From NCBI RefSeq assembly GCF_000231445.1, contig NZ_AGFR01000009.1:395782-459781 (forward strand): a DNA stretch of 64,000 nucleotides, given 5' to 3'. Under the pieces are notes generated by a model. That model made no database searches, was not told the DNA's origin, and saw nothing but the letters and a program-made list of their open reading frames with translations. Below, one piece after another: positions 60,870 to 64,000 of the stretch (position 1 is its first letter; each line of letters begins with the position of its first letter). The position numbers and the translations under genes are program-made. The DNA is from Commensalibacter intestini A911 (lineage in GTDB: Bacteria; Pseudomonadota; Alphaproteobacteria; Acetobacterales; Acetobacteraceae).

Positions 60870-62603
60870 TTATGTGTTAATATTAAATTCACCATCTAAT
60901 AGCATTTTTCGTGCCTTCGCACGAGTGAGTTTTCCTGATGATGTTTGTGGTAAGCTGTGAGGTGGAACTAAAATAACGGATACTTCAACACCGTGTTGGC
61001 GGCGAAATAAGTTGGTCATTTCTTCTTGCAAATTTTTACGTTCTACCGGATCGATGAAACGACATTGAACTAATGCAACGATCGACTCGTGCTTATCAGC
61101 ATCGACAGAGAATACAGCGACATCACGACTTCTGAGCGCATTAAAACTATGTTCCGCGGCCCACTCGAGATCTTGAGGCCAAATATTACGACCGTTAATG
61201 ATGATTAAATCTTTTTCACGACCAGTAATGACAATTTCATTATCTAATATATAGCCAAGATCACCAGTTCTTAACCAGCCATCTGCACTAATTGTTCGTT
61301 TTGTTTCTTCTTCTTGATGGAAATATTCTTTCATCAAGCTAGGACCTTTTACAAAAATACTGCCTACATGACGCTCAGGAAGTGATTTGCCATTTTCGTC
61401 ACGTACTTCCATTTTATGAGCAGGGAGAATAGGGCCACATAAAGTAAATGTTCTGGTTGTGATCTTAGGATCGTTGCAAGGTTTTGCAATTCCATTGGTT
61501 TCGAGAACATTTAAATCAACAGTATCAGTCTTAACGCCTGTATCTAAAGGTGCAAAAGTTAATGCTAATGTTGCTTCAGCCATACCATAACTTGCAACAA
61601 ATGCTTTTGGACTAAATCCATATACAGCATATTGTTCTGCAAACTGATCAAGAATATGAGAACGAATCATATCTCCACCAATACCTGCAGCTCTCCATGA
61701 GGAAAGATCAAGTTCTAATGTAGAGGAAGGTGTGCGGCGAGCACAGAGTTCAAAACCAAAAGATGGGCTGTAAGATAAAGTGCCCTTGTTTCGACTGATA
61801 ATATCTAACCATACATGAGGTCTTCTTGCAAAATCTCTTGTGGGTAATAGGTCAAGACTTAATTGGCATGTCAATGGTGTAATGAAAAAACCAACCAATC
61901 CCATATCATGATATAAAGGTAGCCAAGAAACACAGCGATCCCCTGTTTCTTTAACCGCTAATCCGTATTTAGAAATGGCATGTACATTGGCTAAGCATGC
62001 TTTTTGTGTGACAGCAATTCCCATTGGGAAACGGGTGCTTCCAGATGAAAACTGTAAATAAGAAAGGTCGTCACTATTGATCGTTGGGAGCTCAATTGTT
62101 TGATCTGCTTGGATATCCATTAATTCAGCAGGGCTACCTCCAAATTTTAAAGAAAAACCTTCAATAATTTCTGGAGTCCAACTTTGAATTGTTTGTGCTG
62201 TGATTACCGCGCTTGCAGAAGAATTAGTAATCATCCCGCGTAATGTGTCTATGTAAGCTGACTTTCCGGCAAACGCGACGGGCAAAGGCATTGGTGCAGG
62301 AACTAAGCCTGCATATTGGCAACCAAAAAAAATTCTGCTGAAATCACTATCGCTTTCTGCGATTATCGCAACGCGATCCCCTTTTTTAAGTCCAAGAGTT
62401 AGCAATTTTTTAGCAGTATCTTTGGCTTGATCTTTTAATAAAGAATAAGGAAGCGATTCTAGAAGAACCCCTTTGGCTGAATAAAAATTAATACCGGACT
62501 GACCTTGTGCAGCATAATCAAGAGCCTCAGCAAGAGACGTAAAGTCACCGAAACGTCTTTTCAAACCTGAATCAGTCGGGGTAGGATAATTTGTTATTTC
62601 CAC
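60870..62603 (-). CDS. Fatty acyl-AMP ligase / acyl-ACP synthetase
   Basis: A 577-residue adenylating enzyme. The P-loop is YLQFSSGSTRFPMGI near 181, then SWLPLYHDMGLVGFFITPL and ASYGMAEATLALTF, and the core WLRTGDLGYI with ITGREKDLIIINGRNIWPQD, typical of the FAAL branch. The C-terminal Lys in PQTSSGKLTRAKARKML is present. In the spt locus such an enzyme loads fatty acid on the dedicated ACP for SPT or for ceramide synthase. It follows the TagF-like gene by 49 bases on the same strand. Confidence 0.88.
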   Translation of the reverse strand: MEITNYPTPTDSGLKRRFGDFTSLAEALDYAAQGQSGINFYSAKGVLLESLPYSLLKDQAKDTAKKLLTLGLKKGDRVAIIAESDSDFSRIFFGCQYAGLVPAPMPLPVAFAGKSAYIDTLRGMITNSSASAVITAQTIQSWTPEIIEGFSLKFGGSPAELMDIQADQTIELPTINSDDLSYLQFSSGSTRFPMGIAVTQKACLANVHAISKYGLAVKETGDRCVSWLPLYHDMGLVGFFITPLTCQLSLDLLPTRDFARRPHVWLDIISRNKGTLSYSPSFGFELCARRTPSSTLELDLSSWRAAGIGGDMIRSHILDQFAEQYAVYGFSPKAFVASYGMAEATLALTFAPLDTGVKTDTVDLNVLETNGIAKPCNDPKITTRTFTLCGPILPAHKMEVRDENGKSLPERHVGSIFVKGPSLMKEYFHQEEETKRTISADGWLRTGDLGYILDNEIVITGREKDLIIINGRNIWPQDLEWAAEHSFNALRSRDVAVFSVDADKHESIVALVQCRFIDPVERKNLQEEMTNLFRRQHGVEVSVILVPPHSLPQTSSGKLTRAKARKMLLDGEFNINT

Positions 62604-62652
62604 AATTAAAATTCCACCAAGTTTCTATAAGCAATCATTGTAGTTTACTATC

Positions 62653-63780
62653 TTATGTTCTTTTAAGATAATTAACAATTGCTTTTGCCCCAATATGTGC
62701 GGTAGGGCTGTTTAATGTTCCAAATGTATTGCGTATATAACTTTTTTGTAATTGAATAAAGTTTTTTTGTAATTTAAACGCTTCATCAATTACTTTTATA
62801 ATATGGTGAGGCGAGGATACAACCTGTCCGAGCCTCCAAGATATATAGTTTTTATCGTTTTTCCAATGAACACGATGTGCATTTAAAAAGACACAAGGTC
62901 TTGGTTTGACTAGGAATTCAGATGATTGACTACTGACATCTCCCAAATATAGATGTGCTGCGAGCGTATATGTCATATCTACGCTGTGCTCACTGCCTAA
63001 ATCAATTAATATATTATGATATTGTTGATAGACTTGAAATGCTTTTATATCTTTAGGAGAAGGAGGGTAAAATAATCTAAAGTGTGGGGCAAAAATTAAG
63101 TTATATTGATCTTGTCGAGAAAACTGCTCTAAAATTTGTAGTCCGAATTTATGCCAAGATGAGAAACAACGCTTAAAATGAGGGTTATACAAGATGATTG
63201 GTTTATTGTTTGTAAACAAAATAGGCTGCTTATTCTGCTGCAGTTTATGGATGATATCGAATTTTGCATATATACCTGTTTGATAATGTCCAGGACGAAT
63301 AGATTTTTGTTTTAATAATCGATACTCAATTTTTTTGCCAGCCGTTAAAATAAAATCAAATTTTCGCACATCTCTAGAAAAGCCGATAGCTCTATCGCCA
63401 GCACCGTGACGTGTCCAAATTAGCTTTGGATTTTGAACACCAAATTTTTTTAATAAGAGTGTTGTTCTTTCAGGAACAATAATCGCAGAGAACTGATTAA
63501 AGAAAGATCGGTTTAAATATAATGCTAATACTTTTAGAGGGGCATTCGTTCCGTGTTGTATAATATAGTTATATATAATGAGTGGGAGAGGGAGTATATG
63601 ATATTTTATATTTGTATTCGGATATAAAGCGACTATAGATTTAATATAAGTCAGGTGTTTTTCTGTAATACAGGCAATATGAACTTGGATATTTGGATAG
63701 TCTTGCGCAATAGCAATAGCTATTGGTAACGAATGTAACGTTTGATGGGGCTGTGCTATATATGAAAAGAGAACATGCAT
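62653..63780 (-). CDS. TagF-like (CDP-glycerol glycerophosphotransferase-like) GT-B protein
   Basis: A 375-residue protein, GT-B like. N-terminal part: HVLFSYIAQPHQTLHSLPIA and the region with LIWTRHGAGDRAIGF. In the C-terminal half LILAPHFRLFYPPSP-like (written LIFAPHFRLFY) and YLGDVSSQSSEFLVKPRPCVFLN resemble the TagF motif (D-x-S-S, F, KP..F). Members of this family transfer glycerophosphate or related groups from CDP-linked donors, or sugars in some branches. Located upstream of the acyl ligase, ACP and spt genes on the same strand, so it may handle the ceramide head group. Low identity to any named enzyme. Confidence 0.6.
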   Translation of the reverse strand: MHVLFSYIAQPHQTLHSLPIAIAIAQDYPNIQVHIACITEKHLTYIKSIVALYPNTNIKYHILPLPLIIYNYIIQHGTNAPLKVLALYLNRSFFNQFSAIIVPERTTLLLKKFGVQNPKLIWTRHGAGDRAIGFSRDVRKFDFILTAGKKIEYRLLKQKSIRPGHYQTGIYAKFDIIHKLQQNKQPILFTNNKPIILYNPHFKRCFSSWHKFGLQILEQFSRQDQYNLIFAPHFRLFYPPSPKDIKAFQVYQQYHNILIDLGSEHSVDMTYTLAAHLYLGDVSSQSSEFLVKPRPCVFLNAHRVHWKNDKNYISWRLGQVVSSPHHIIKVIDEAFKLQKNFIQLQKSYIRNTFGTLNSPTAHIGAKAIVNYLKRT

Positions 63781-64000
63781 TTATAAGGTATGACTTTATA
63801 TAGTTATATATAGAGTGAGTATCATTTAGAGTTTATAAAGTATAATTATTTAAATGGTGAGTAAAATCGTTATTAGGGTTATTTTCCTCGACTCTTAGGA
63901 CTCGCTCTTCCTCATTTCATTTGCTCCCAGTTTCCCTAACATATTGATATATTTGTATTTATAAAAATTATGAAGATTTTATGATATTTTTTATAGAAAG
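63781..64000. other. Right-edge intergenic stretch with a GC-richer patch
   Basis: These 220 bases follow the start of the TagF-like gene and should hold its promoter. Most is very AT-rich, but about 63885-63942 is clearly more GC-rich and pyrimidine-rich (CCTCGACTCTTAGG, then CTCGCTCTTCC), unlike any intergenic region in the window. I see no frame with coding look and no full hairpin. It may be the edge of a decayed gene or element that continues outside the window. Confidence 0.35.

Noticed and set aside
1..64000. tRNA, rRNA, CRISPR arrays, intact IS elements, prophage, riboswitches
   Set aside because: Intergenic regions were scanned by eye for TpsiC-like arms, spaced repeats, transposase motifs and conserved aptamer cores; none was convincing.

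Overview
The window is one continuous piece of an AT-rich bacterial chromosome. Gene content points to an acetic acid bacterium (Alphaproteobacteria, Acetobacteraceae). It carries a full hopanoid cluster (hpnA-B-C-D-E-shc-hpnG with a divergent hpnL), a sphingolipid locus built on serine palmitoyltransferase, DUF3126 and DUF2939 proteins, and an odh operon ending in a lipoyl-domain-fused dihydrolipoamide dehydrogenase. The visibly low GC content fits a Commensalibacter-like lineage better than Gluconobacter or Komagataeibacter. The genus is inferred, not proven. I saw no tRNA, rRNA, CRISPR array, intact insertion sequence or prophage.

Layout. 1-4.1 kb: 2-oxoglutarate dehydrogenase genes (end of sucA, odhB, lpdA), interrupted by a decayed secreted-protein gene. 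4.1-9.1 kb: an L,D-transpeptidase, small conserved proteins, an SH3-domain protein and pyruvate kinase. 9.1-12.9 kb (minus): orphan hybrid kinase, prephenate dehydrogenase, hpnL. 13.0-21.3 kb (plus): hopanoid biosynthesis from farnesyl diphosphate through squalene and hopene towards side-chain processing. 21.4-30.9 kb: mostly minus-strand housekeeping and transport genes (LOG protein, MFS, MetF-like, folD, DctA-like, NUDIX, secB), plus a transglycosylase and a frameshifted gene with repeated A8 tracts. 31-33.1 kb: lapA-pyrF-trpF-merR-like. 33.9-37.7 kb: a copper island (copA, copZ, a Cys-less HMA-like membrane protein, a secreted protein) with a duplicated promoter element. 37.7-43.4 kb: bioB, a hydrolase of the enoyl-CoA hydratase family, and an unusual run of diiron protein, cytosolic betaine-binding-like protein, methyltransferase and DUF218 protein. 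43.5-48.0 kb: fabD-fabG-acpP-fabF-mltG. 48-51.2 kb: SYLF protein, inositol monophosphatase, monooxygenase-like protein and a propeller protein. 51.3-63.8 kb: envelope lipid region.

The right third is the most interesting part. A six-gene minus-strand operon joins a phosphoesterase, lptF, lptG, a fatty acid hydroxylase, a nucleotidyltransferase and a glycosyltransferase. Divergent from it are a YegS/LCB5-like lipid kinase and a protein resembling TAM41 CDP-diacylglycerol synthase. Facing these is an operon of a TagF-like transferase, an acyl-AMP ligase, a dedicated ACP and serine palmitoyltransferase. Together they suggest a pathway that makes a ceramide, hydroxylates it, phosphorylates it and adds a nucleotide-activated head group. 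Ketosphinganine reductase and ceramide synthase are not seen here. The copper island is the second highlight: both metal-binding Cys of an HMA fold are replaced by Ser in a membrane-anchored protein whose promoter matches that of copA.
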